This document shows positions 1-6,212 of a stretch of 11,103 nt of DNA, one piece after another. The notes under the pieces are model-generated. The model had not been told where the DNA came from. It made no database searches and saw nothing but the letters and a program-made list of their open reading frames with translations. This DNA is from Candidatus Rifleibacteriota bacterium (GTDB lineage Bacteria > UBP17 > UBA6191 > JACPRK01): positions 1 through 11,103 of the forward strand of contig JACQZL010000180.1 of the NCBI GenBank assembly GCA_016213865.1, read 5' to 3'. The first letter of the stretch is position 1. Each line of letters begins with the position of its first letter. The translations under genes and the position numbers were made by a program.

Positions 1-39
1 GAGGGTGCGGTCTACCCCACGGTCCAGAGCCCTATGGCC

Positions 40-64
40 CGTTTTCACTTCTGGTATGAAAACG
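40..64. repeat. Small perfect hairpin in the repeat tract
   Basis: CGTTTTCA (40-47) and TGAAAACG (57-64) form an 8-bp perfect inverted repeat with a 9-base loop. The second 54-bp repeat copy keeps only the left arm, so the hairpin occurs once here. It could be a transcription-end structure of an upstream gene or part of a repeat element; nothing decides between these. Confidence 0.6.
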
Positions 65-70
65 AATCTC

Positions 71-94
71 ACGCGAAGACGCGAAGACGCGAAG
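71..94. repeat. Three tandem ACGCGAAG octamers
   Basis: ACGCGAAG occurs three times head to tail (71-78, 79-86, 87-94) with no mismatch. The unit resembles the octamers in the element at 9214-9468 (ACACAGAG, ACGCAGAG). The array lies exactly between the two 54-bp repeat copies. It is intergenic and does not look like a CRISPR, since it has no spacers. Confidence 0.85.
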
Positions 95-272
95 GAGGGT
101 GCGGTCTACCCCACGGTCCAGAGCCCTATGGCCCGTTTTCACTTCTGGGGGCGTGCTGCGTTGAAGACAGGCACCGTGGCCACTCGACGACGCGGCTTCC
201 CACGTTTCGGGGTCGCTCCCTCGGCCCTGGCCGCTCTGGCGAATCCGACTGGCCGGGGCAATACTGGTAGCG

Positions 273-1790
273 ATGGAACCGGACGCACCAGGGGTTGCCG
301 CAGGGCCACTGGAGGTCGGCTGCCGCTTCGGGGGCTGCGTCGTCGAGGGAGTCCTCGGCTCCGGAGCTAACGGCTGGGTTTACCTGGGCCGGCAAGTCTC
401 GCTCCAGAGGCCCGTCGCCATCAAGGTGCTGCGCAGCCGCGGCGTCGAGTCGCGCGCGCGGGAGCGGTTCCTGCAAGAGGGCCGCCTGGCCGGCCGGCTG
501 CAGCACCCGGGTCTGGTCCGGATCTTCGACGTCGGGGAGCAGGACGAGCTGCTCTACCTGGTCTACGAGCTGGTCGAGGGGGGCACGCTCCGCGACAGGT
601 TCAGGGACGGGCCGCCGATCGACGCCGCCGTGGCGGTCTCGATCGCGCGTTCGCTGGCCCAGGCGCTGCAGGCGGTCCACGCGGCCGGCGTTCTGCACCG
701 CGACCTGAAGCCCGAGAACATCTTCATGTCCGGTCGCGGGCCGCTGCTGGGCGACCTGGGCCTGGCCAAGGACACGATGTCCAGCGGCATCCAGACCACC
801 CAGGGATTCGTGGTGGGCACCCCCGCCTATCTGGCCCCGGAGGTCATCCAGGGGGAAGTCTATGCGCCGCCGGCCGACCTCTACGCGCTGGGGCTGGTCT
901 TCTTCGAGTGCCTCACGGGCAAGTTCGCGTTCTACGACGAGAACCCGGGCAACCTCTTGATGCTCCACATCTGCGGCCAGATCCCCGATCCGCGCTCGGT
1001 CCGCGAAGATCTGCCCGGAGAGCTGACCGAGTTCGTCCGGCGGGCCCTGGCCAAGCACCCGGCCGATCGGTTCGCCGACGCCGGCCGGTTCCTCGAGGCG
1101 CTCTCGAGGCTCCCCGGCGACGAGCCGGCTCCCGCCTCCGAGCGGCCTCGACCCCCGCACCACGGCCCCACGACCAAGCCGGTTGCCGTCCGTCAGCCGA
1201 GACTGAGGGGACCAGCCGCGGCGACCCGGAAAGGGCAACCGGCGCCGAGGGCGATTCGGGTCCTGGCGGCTGCCGGTCCGCGCCTCATGGTTGCTGGCGC
1301 GTGTCTGGCCCTGGCCCTGGCCGCGGCGATGCTGGTGTGGCGGGCTGGCGGCGAGTCCCGCGAGGGTCCGGGCTCCGTCGCCAAGCCCGCACCCGCAACC
1401 GACCCGACCGCCCGGGTCGTCCACACCACCGCGAGGCGCACGGTCCCTTCCCGAGACTCGGTCCAACTGGCGGCAAGGGCCCTGGCGGCCCGGACCAAGG
1501 ATGTGCGGAACAGAGTATCCCGGCTTCTCTCGATGCGCGGCTCGGCCGGCGCACCGCTGACGGCGTCGGAGGCCCGGCAGGTGGTCACCGCCTGGCTGCG
1601 GGAAGCGATGGACGCCGCGGCCAAGGTGCTCGGAACCTCGTTGGCCCTGGCCGCGGCCGGAGACGCCCTGGGCGAGCGCCAGGTCGCGCTCGTCCTGCTG
1701 GATCTCTTCGCCACGTACGACGCGTGCATGGGCAGGCTGCAGGACGTCGTCTATGCCGGTCCGGGCTGGCCGCCAGGCTGCTGGCGCTGA
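273..1790 (+). CDS. Membrane-anchored Hanks-type serine/threonine protein kinase
   Basis: A Ser/Thr kinase that should phosphorylate cytoplasmic proteins in response to a signal sensed through its membrane-anchored C-terminal part. The N-lobe has a glycine-rich loop GSGANG (29-34), the ATP lysine in VAIK (K51) and a likely helix-C glutamate (E69). The C-lobe has HRDLKPEN (142-149), DLG in place of DFG (161-163), GTPAYLAPE ending the activation segment (182-190) and ADLYALG (201-207). All catalytic residues are present. A Pro/Ala-rich linker follows, then one transmembrane helix around 334-356, so residues after about 360 should lie outside the cytoplasm. The ATG at 273 is the first start in the open frame; its ribosome site is weak. 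The frame ends at a TGATG junction with the next ORF, and the last residues (about 497-505) look unlike the rest, suggesting a frameshift. Kinase identity is certain; substrate and signal are unknown. Confidence 0.95.
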   Translation: MEPDAPGVAAGPLEVGCRFGGCVVEGVLGSGANGWVYLGRQVSLQRPVAIKVLRSRGVESRARERFLQEGRLAGRLQHPGLVRIFDVGEQDELLYLVYELVEGGTLRDRFRDGPPIDAAVAVSIARSLAQALQAVHAAGVLHRDLKPENIFMSGRGPLLGDLGLAKDTMSSGIQTTQGFVVGTPAYLAPEVIQGEVYAPPADLYALGLVFFECLTGKFAFYDENPGNLLMLHICGQIPDPRSVREDLPGELTEFVRRALAKHPADRFADAGRFLEALSRLPGDEPAPASERPRPPHHGPTTKPVAVRQPRLRGPAAATRKGQPAPRAIRVLAAAGPRLMVAGACLALALAAAMLVWRAGGESREGPGSVAKPAPATDPTARVVHTTARRTVPSRDSVQLAARALAARTKDVRNRVSRLLSMRGSAGAPLTASEARQVVTAWLREAMDAAAKVLGTSLALAAAGDALGERQVALVLLDLFATYDACMGRLQDVVYAGPGWPPGCWR

Positions 1791-2446
1791 TGCCGCCCGA
1801 CGAGATGCGCCGGGCAGAGCCGTTCGTCGACTGCGGCGTCGTCTTCTTGCTGACGGTGATGCGACCTGGCACTCCCGTGGGAGCCCAGAGCCGGCAAATG
1901 CTGGAGCGGGCCACGAAGCTCGCGGTCCGCGCGGGGACCGCACTGCTGGACCCGGCCCGGGATGGCGTGTGGGACGCGGACCTGCTCGACGGGCTTCTGC
2001 AAGCCCTGCGGCTTCTCGGAGCCCATTCCACGGCCCTGGACCTGTGCATCCAGGCGATGCCGGCATACGTGAAGCCCGGGATCGCTTCGGCCCGACTTTC
2101 GAGCTTCCGCGCCGAGTTGATCCGGTTCGAGGTCGAGTTCGCCCGGATCCGCCTGCAACTGCGTCCCGACGATCTGGCCTCGACCACGACCGAGCGCCAG
2201 GAGTGCCTCCGGGCCCTGGTGGCGCTGCGTGACCGGATGCTCCTGGGCTGGCCGCGGAGCCCCGAGGCGCTTCGGGCGCTCCTGCCGCAGAGTGCCCGCT
2301 CGCCGGATGAGGTGCAGGCGCTTCTCATGGCGTCGCAGCGCAGGCTGTCGCGTCTGCGAGACGCCTTGAGGCGGGTGACTGAGAAGCTCGAGCTCGAGAT
2401 GCCCCCGGAGCCACAGGGCGGACACCCCGGCCCGGGGATGCGGTAG
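1790..2446 (+). CDS. Helical protein of unknown function, or frameshifted C-terminus of the kinase
   Basis: I do not recognise a family. The 218-codon frame has coding character: high GC3, few rare residues, and long amphipathic helices rich in Leu, Ala and Arg (for example residues 35-60, 100-130 and 170-205). The ATG at 1790 overlaps the kinase stop in the arrangement TGATG, typical of translational coupling. No clear ribosome site precedes it. The same frame stays open upstream of the ATG and reads a plausible helix (GLAARLLAL) just before it. One extra base near 1761-1765 would therefore join it smoothly to the kinase, giving a protein of roughly 720 residues with a large extracytoplasmic domain. 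Both readings are viable; I slightly favour a single original gene broken by a frameshift or sequencing error. If so, this segment is the sensor or ligand part of the kinase. Confidence 0.7.
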   Translation: MPPDEMRRAEPFVDCGVVFLLTVMRPGTPVGAQSRQMLERATKLAVRAGTALLDPARDGVWDADLLDGLLQALRLLGAHSTALDLCIQAMPAYVKPGIASARLSSFRAELIRFEVEFARIRLQLRPDDLASTTTERQECLRALVALRDRMLLGWPRSPEALRALLPQSARSPDEVQALLMASQRRLSRLRDALRRVTEKLELEMPPEPQGGHPGPGMR

Positions 2447-2496
2447 ACTTACTTCCCGCGGTCCTCGCGGCCGTTCGTCCCCGTCGTTTCCAGCCC

Positions 2497-3162
2497 ATGC
2501 TCTCCGCTTCCTCCTTGCCCGTCGGCTCGCCGGCCCCCGGCTGCCCGACCCCAGTCGTCTACCCGCTGGGTCACAACTTGTACGTTAACATCACCAGCCG
2601 GTGCCACAACCGCTGCGCCATGTGCTGGAAGTTCCACCCCGGCGAGTTCCACGACCTGGGGCTGCTCTACGCCGACGCATCGGTCGAACCCTCGGTCAAC
2701 CGAGTCGTGGCCGCCCTAGAGGCCTGGCCGGGCAAGTACCGCGACCTCGTCTTCTGCGGGCTGGGTGAACCTCTGTCGCGTCCCGACGAGACGCTGGAGG
2801 TGGCGCGTCGGGTCCGGAGGCTCGGGCACTCGATCCGCATCAACACCGACGGTCAGGCGTACCTGTATGCCGGCCGGGACATCCTGCAGCGCCTCGCGGA
2901 CGTGGTGGACGCGCTGTCGGTGAGCCTCAACGCCCCCGACGCCGAGACCTACAACCGGATCTGCCGGCCGCTGGACCCGGCTCGCGCCTTCGATTCGATC
3001 CTGGAGTTCCTTCGCGACGCGCCGCGGTACGTTCCCGACGTGACGGCCACCGCCGTGCGGATGGGCTCGGTCGACCTCGACGCGTGCGCCCGCCTGGCCG
3101 AGTCGCTCGGGGTCCGTTTCCGCGTCCGGGCCTTCGATCCACCGCCCATCGGCGTGCGGTGA
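2497..3162 (+). CDS. Radical SAM protein, TatD-associated type
   Basis: A predicted radical SAM enzyme that would use a [4Fe-4S] cluster and S-adenosylmethionine to generate a deoxyadenosyl radical; the substrate is unknown. The cluster motif CHNRCAMC (C36, C40, C43) is the canonical CxxxCxxC. It follows the strand LYVNITSRC. Further family-like features are FCGLGEPL (86-93, the SAM-binding GGEP-type motif), RINTDGQA (114-121), and SVSLNAPDAETYNRICRP (141-158), which closely matches what I recall of the TatD-family-associated radical SAM group (TIGR04038). At 221 residues it is about the usual length for that compact group. No TatD nuclease gene is in this window. The ATG at 2497 is 50 bases after the preceding stop, with a weak ribosome site; the conserved part begins near residue 20. 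It probably shares an mRNA with its neighbours. The radical SAM call is secure; the subgroup is likely. Confidence 0.9.
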   Translation: MLSASSLPVGSPAPGCPTPVVYPLGHNLYVNITSRCHNRCAMCWKFHPGEFHDLGLLYADASVEPSVNRVVAALEAWPGKYRDLVFCGLGEPLSRPDETLEVARRVRRLGHSIRINTDGQAYLYAGRDILQRLADVVDALSVSLNAPDAETYNRICRPLDPARAFDSILEFLRDAPRYVPDVTATAVRMGSVDLDACARLAESLGVRFRVRAFDPPPIGVR

Positions 3163-3189
3163 GCCGCGGCCCCCGGGAGCCCTCGCGTC

Positions 3190-3720
3190 ATGCGGACCCT
3201 CTCGGGACGGCCACTCTCGAGGCGGGAGGCCGCGGGAGGCGGGCCGCGCCCCCGGAGGTTCCTGCTGGACGGGATGTTGGGCCGTCTGGCGCAGTGGCTG
3301 CGGCTGATGGGCTTCGATGCGGAGTACCGCCCCGGCGCCCGCCTGGCCCAGCTACGGCGTGAGGCGATCCTGGACGATCGGCTGCTGTTGACGTGCAGAC
3401 GCATCCCCTCTGTGCCGTGGGCATTGCGGCTCGAGGAGTCGAGGTGGCCGGAGCAACTGGCCCGAGTGGTGGCGCTGCTCGCAATCCGGGCCGAGGAGCT
3501 GAGACCGCTCTCTCGGTGCAGCCTGTGCAACGCCGCGGTCCTGCCCGTGGAGGCGGCGTTGCTCGAGGGCGCCGTGCCACCCGCGGTGCTGGAGCGCCAC
3601 CAGGCGTTCTTCCGGTGCCCACGGTGCCGGCACGTCTACTGGGCCGGGAGCCACGCCGAACGGATAGGACGCGTGCTGAGTGCTTTGCTCAATCCGGCGC
3701 CCCGGTCGGCCGATGAGTGA
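3190..3720 (+). CDS. Mut7-C RNase domain protein with zinc ribbon
   Basis: A Mut7-C domain protein (PIN-like fold, predicted RNase) with a C-terminal zinc ribbon. The N-terminal part reads FLLDGMLGRLAQWLRLMGFDAEY (24-46), a strong match to the family signature, with the expected acidic residues D27 and D43. The zinc ribbon has CSLC (110-113) and CPRC (143-146), followed by the family-typical HVYWAGSHAERI (148-159). The segment where the family normally has LLTRD reads LLTCRR (66-71), so the usual aspartate is absent. Activity may be reduced, or another acid (D62 or D63) may substitute. GGGAG at 3175-3179 lies 10 bases before the ATG and supports this start. The gene begins 27 bases after the radical SAM stop and ends 19 bases before the next start, so it is probably in one operon. 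In vivo substrates of this family are poorly known. Confidence 0.9.
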   Translation: MRTLSGRPLSRREAAGGGPRPRRFLLDGMLGRLAQWLRLMGFDAEYRPGARLAQLRREAILDDRLLLTCRRIPSVPWALRLEESRWPEQLARVVALLAIRAEELRPLSRCSLCNAAVLPVEAALLEGAVPPAVLERHQAFFRCPRCRHVYWAGSHAERIGRVLSALLNPAPRSADE

Positions 3721-3727
3721 GATGAAA

Positions 3728-3734
3728 GAGGAGG
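3728..3734 (+). promoter_or_regulatory. Ribosome binding site deciding the start at 3740
   Basis: GAGGAGG lies 5 bases before the ATG at 3740. Two upstream in-frame ATGs (3680 and 3713) lack such a site and would put charged residues before the signal peptide, so 3740 is preferred. Confidence 0.8.
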
Positions 3735-3739
3735 CACCG

Positions 3740-4363
3740 ATGTTCCGTTTGCGCGCGATTGGTTTTCTGGCCACCCTGGGTCTGGCAATTGCCCTGGCGG
3801 GCGTCTGCGCCGGTGCCGAGAGCGAGATGCGCATCGTGCTGGAGCACGCCCGGCCCATCGACGTGGCCCAGAGCCTCTCGCGGGAGTTCAGCGCACTCCA
3901 GTCCCCGGTCGAGATCAAGACCGGCGAACGGACCGGCGAGCTCATCGTCGTTGCCAGCAAGCCGATCGCGGCCATCATCGAGCAACGGGCCCGAGAGCTG
4001 GACAGCCGTCCGGCCCAGGCAGGGGGCGCCTTGCTGATGGAGTTCGCGGTCATCGAAGAGGAGAGCGACGGGGCCAAGCACGTCATCGCGTCTCCGCGGG
4101 TCATGTCGATGCCCGGCCAGCCGGCCGTCGTCAAGGTCCAGGGTGCCGACCGCGGCCTCGATCTCCAGGTCCATCCTCGCAAGCTCGGCGACGGCCGCGT
4201 GGAGTTGGGGGTCGCCTGCCACACCTGGCGCAAGACCGCCGGCGACAAGGTGAGCACGCGAAACGTCGAGAGCAGGGTCGTCGTGGCCAGCGGCAAGCGG
4301 ATCACGCTGCAGAACACCGGCGATAGCCGGATGAGCCTCGAGCTGGAAGTCCACACGCTCTAG
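3740..4363 (+). CDS. Small exported protein with secretin-like subdomains
   Basis: A 207-residue exported protein. Residues 1-25 form a signal peptide: basic start, a hydrophobic run at about 7-20, and an AGA/E cleavage-like site. Residues 31-90 resemble a secretin N1-type ring-building domain: an IVLEHARPIDVAQSL helix-strand start, then GELIVVASKPIAAIIEQRARELD, with the characteristic strand-helix ending in LD. Residues 97-160 (ALLMEFAVIEEES, VIASPRVMSMPGQPAVVKV, LDLQVHPRKLGDGRVELGV) resemble the start of the GspD/PilQ C-terminal beta-domain. A full secretin is two to four times longer and has repeated N domains and membrane-spanning strands, which are missing here. It may therefore be a reduced secretin relative, a periplasmic partner of one, or a decayed fragment. 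A strong ribosome site precedes it and it follows the Mut7-C gene by 19 bases. The fold assignment is by pattern only and moderately confident. Confidence 0.8.
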   Translation: MFRLRAIGFLATLGLAIALAGVCAGAESEMRIVLEHARPIDVAQSLSREFSALQSPVEIKTGERTGELIVVASKPIAAIIEQRARELDSRPAQAGGALLMEFAVIEEESDGAKHVIASPRVMSMPGQPAVVKVQGADRGLDLQVHPRKLGDGRVELGVACHTWRKTAGDKVSTRNVESRVVVASGKRITLQNTGDSRMSLELEVHTL

Positions 4364-4447
4364 AGCGGACCTCGGGACTCGCCGAGCGCCGGCGTGTAGC
4401 CGCAGCCCCGCAGCCCGGGAAGCGTAGCCGGATCACGTAAGAAGTCA

Positions 4448-4474
4448 GTGGGGCAGGCGAGACGCCTGCCCCAC
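4448..4474. terminator. Perfect 12-bp hairpin, possible terminator or REP-like palindrome
   Basis: GTGGGGCAGGCG (4448-4459) and its exact complement (4463-4474) enclose a 3-base AGA loop. The right side is followed by TTCTCTT, a modest pyrimidine-rich tract, so it could terminate transcription about 85 bases after the stop at 4363. It may equally be a dispersed palindromic repeat, because the stem is unusually perfect and G-rich. The structure is certain; its role is open. Confidence 0.6.
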
Positions 4475-4558
4475 TTCTCTTGCAGGAGAGCGCCTTTGGC
4501 GGCGGCCTGGGTATCGCCGAGGGGCTCTAGCTCGGCGCCTGAGGACCGAGCTCCCGGA

Positions 4559-4616
4559 GCCACGGCGGACCCCACGAAGCAGGTCTCCGGACCTCCTTCG
4601 TCGGGTCTGTCGTGGC
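4559..4616. repeat. Long imperfect hairpin with 27-base arms
   Basis: Arms 4559-4585 and 4590-4616 are complementary except for four positions, around the loop TCCG. The inner 18 bases of each arm pair at 16 positions. The structure ends 16 bases before the ATG of the kinase remnant at 4633. It may be a terminator for upstream transcripts, a structured leader that hides the ribosome site of the remnant, or a dispersed repeat. Confidence 0.75.
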
Positions 4617-4632
4617 ACAATTCCCTACGGCG

Positions 4633-4821
4633 ATGTCCGAACAGATGATCGGCAGGGTTCTCGGCAAGTACCGGATCGTCGAGAAGCTGGGCGATCGGCT
4701 GGACAGGCTCTGGCTCGAAAACCCAGGCCGCTCCTCGGCGCTCCTGGACCAGGCCTTCGCGAAGCTGCGGGCCGTCGCTCCGGCCGGCCCGAGCACTGCC
4801 GCCGTGCCGGTGAGCCCCTGA
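4633..4821 (+). pseudogene. Deletion remnant of a second Ser/Thr kinase gene
   Basis: The frame from the ATG at 4633 opens with MSEQMIGRVLGKYRIVEKLG. This closely matches the usual start of bacterial Ser/Thr kinases, in which IGxxLGxYRIVEKLG leads directly into the glycine loop GxGGMGxVY. Here, after KLG, the sequence jumps to an unrelated 40-residue tail (DRLDRLWLENPGRSSALLDQAF, then Ala/Pro-rich) and stops. Glycine loop, VAIK lysine, HRD and DFG are all missing, so it cannot be a kinase. The simplest reading is an in-frame internal deletion that fused the kinase start to its C-terminal end. The start codon could be 4633 or the in-frame ATG at 4612. A coincidental short ORF is unlikely given the N-terminal match, but expression of the 62-residue product is unproven. 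Confidence 0.65.
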
Positions 4822-4934
4822 CGGCGTTCCGACCGTTGCGCGCGACGCGGGTTTCGGGCTACAGTCCGGGTTGAACCTACGGGGTAATCCCGACGCCCGA
4901 GTCCAACCTTCGGCCGCAGGGCCGACCGAGTCGC

Positions 4935-4940
4935 AGGAGG
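4935..4940 (+). promoter_or_regulatory. Ribosome binding site deciding the start at 4949
   Basis: AGGAGG lies 8 bases before the ATG at 4949. The frame is open further upstream (a TTG at 4871), but only the 4949 start has a good ribosome site and places the signal peptide at the N-terminus. Confidence 0.85.
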
Positions 4941-4948
4941 CTGTTCCG

Positions 4949-5980
4949 ATGAGAGGTTGCCTGGTACTGATCCTGGGACTGGTACTGTGTGTTCCGTGGG
5001 GGCAGGCCGGTGTTTCGATTGTGGGCTACGACCAGGACCCGCTCAGCGTCGCCTCCGAGGACGACGCCGTCAAGCTGGTCAAGGTCGCGCTGCAGGGCTC
5101 CTACGATGTGTTGGCCAAGTCGAGGCGGGAGTTCTCCATCGAGTTCGTGACCGGCCCCGAGATCGGCCGGCAGTTCGGCATGAACGACGCCACCGCCGAG
5201 GACACCTTCACCATCGGGGCCTACTTCATCCGCGACCCGGGCCAGAAAAACCGCTATGTCCTCTACGTGAACCGAGACGCCGTCCGCAACGAGGTCGACA
5301 GCGCCATCCAGGCAGCGGGGGCCAAGTTCACGTCGCTGCCCGCCGAGGAGCAGGAGCAAAAGCGCGTCTATGCGCTGCGCCGCCAGGCCCTGTGCCTCGT
5401 GTCGCACGAGGGTATGCACGCCGTCCAGCTCGAGAAGCTGCGGATCGGCTTCGGAGAGAAGGGAGCCGACGGGTTCTGCAAACGGCTGGCTGCCGATCGA
5501 TACGACGAGTACGAGAGCCACTATGCAGAGCTGTCGCTGCCGAAGCTCCAGAAGGGGAAGCTGCCCAAGCAGTTCGCCGCCAAGATCCGCGAGGACTCGC
5601 TCGCCCAGGTCAACCAGAACTACCAGTTCCTGCCGGCCAAGTTCCTCATCTTGAAGAAGGGCAAGGAAGTCGAGGGCAAGGCCCCGTTCGCGTGGCCCGG
5701 TGCCGTCGCGGCCAAGTCCAACTTCGGTGCCTTCGTCTCGGAACTGGTGGCCCTGGGTGGCAGCTCGGGCGAACCGGTCGCGGCAGGCGACGCGAGCGAG
5801 CCTGCCGTGGCGGGAACCGACGATGAGTCCCTTGCCCAGGAGGATCTCCTGGGCGATCCGGGCTTCGAGCTGCCGGAGGGTCGCTTGCTCACCGGAGACC
5901 GCTACGGCCAGCTAATGGCCGGCGATCCCAACGCCGGCCCGGAAGGCACAGCCGCTGCCAAGCGACGCCGAGCGCGGTAG
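4949..5980 (+). CDS. Exported protein with HExxH motif, putative zinc metallopeptidase
   Basis: A 343-residue protein with an N-terminal signal peptide (MRGCLVLILGLVLCVPWGQA, cleavage near residue 20). It should act in the periplasm or outside the cell. Residues 147-160 read ALCLVSHEGMHAVQ. The HEGMH at 153-157 fits the zinc-binding HExxH motif within a helix, preceded by hydrophobic residues as in gluzincin-type peptidases. A candidate third zinc ligand is a glutamate in RYDEYESHYAE (184-194), about 30-36 residues downstream, a spacing that fits. I do not recognise the family. Residues 270-343 are low-complexity, rich in Gly, Ala, Glu and Asp, ending in a basic KRRRAR. It starts after the kinase remnant and converges on the next gene. 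Signal peptide and motif are visible; peptidase activity is inferred. Confidence 0.85.
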   Translation: MRGCLVLILGLVLCVPWGQAGVSIVGYDQDPLSVASEDDAVKLVKVALQGSYDVLAKSRREFSIEFVTGPEIGRQFGMNDATAEDTFTIGAYFIRDPGQKNRYVLYVNRDAVRNEVDSAIQAAGAKFTSLPAEEQEQKRVYALRRQALCLVSHEGMHAVQLEKLRIGFGEKGADGFCKRLAADRYDEYESHYAELSLPKLQKGKLPKQFAAKIREDSLAQVNQNYQFLPAKFLILKKGKEVEGKAPFAWPGAVAAKSNFGAFVSELVALGGSSGEPVAAGDASEPAVAGTDDESLAQEDLLGDPGFELPEGRLLTGDRYGQLMAGDPNAGPEGTAAAKRRRAR

Positions 5981-6185
5981 CAGAGCCCGGTTCCGAGGGC
6001 CAGGAGAGCCCGCTCGTTCGGTCCGCGTTCACGGGGTGGGGCGCTCGCCTTACAACCGAAGGCCCCTCGGATTCCAACCTCATCGAAGCACGGACAGTCT
6101 GAGCCGGTTCTTTGACGACCGGCCTTGCGTGCTGATCGGCGCGGAGGCGCTGGCCACTCACCTCTTGCCTTCCCCGCCCAGGGGT

Positions 6186-6212
6186 CTGACCCTGGACGTG
6201 GGCTGGGGTCAG
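6186..6212. terminator. Stem-loop at the convergent gene ends
   Basis: CTGACCC (6186-6192) and GGGTCAG (6206-6212) pair across a 13-base loop, overlapping the stop codon of the minus-strand gene. It lies between two convergent genes and may help end transcription, but it has no T-tract. The rest of 5981-6208 holds no gene that I can support. Confidence 0.3.

Larger units (their letters stand above)
1..148. repeat. 54-bp direct repeat, two copies with period 94
   Basis: Positions 1-54 recur without a mismatch at 95-148. The copies are separated by 40 bases (55-94) that hold an octamer array. After 148 the sequence diverges, so the second copy is the downstream end of the repeated tract. The first copy begins at the window edge, so more copies may lie upstream. 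Perfect identity suggests a recent duplication. No gene-like reading frame accounts for it. Confidence 0.9.

Noticed and set aside
908..1789. Upstream part of the frame that continues into the 1790-2446 ORF
   Set aside because: Over 908 to about 1750 the kinase frame is the coding one; this frame reads low-complexity Arg/Pro/Gly sequence. Only the part after about 1760 looks real.
126..2066. 646-codon minus-strand open frame opposite the kinase
   Set aside because: It is antisense to a kinase with all catalytic motifs, has Arg/Pro/Gly-rich composition without any domain, and is explained by high GC leaving few stops.
3352..4356. 334-codon minus-strand open frame
   Set aside because: It is antisense to the Mut7-C and secretin-like genes, which have ribosome sites and motifs; this frame has none.
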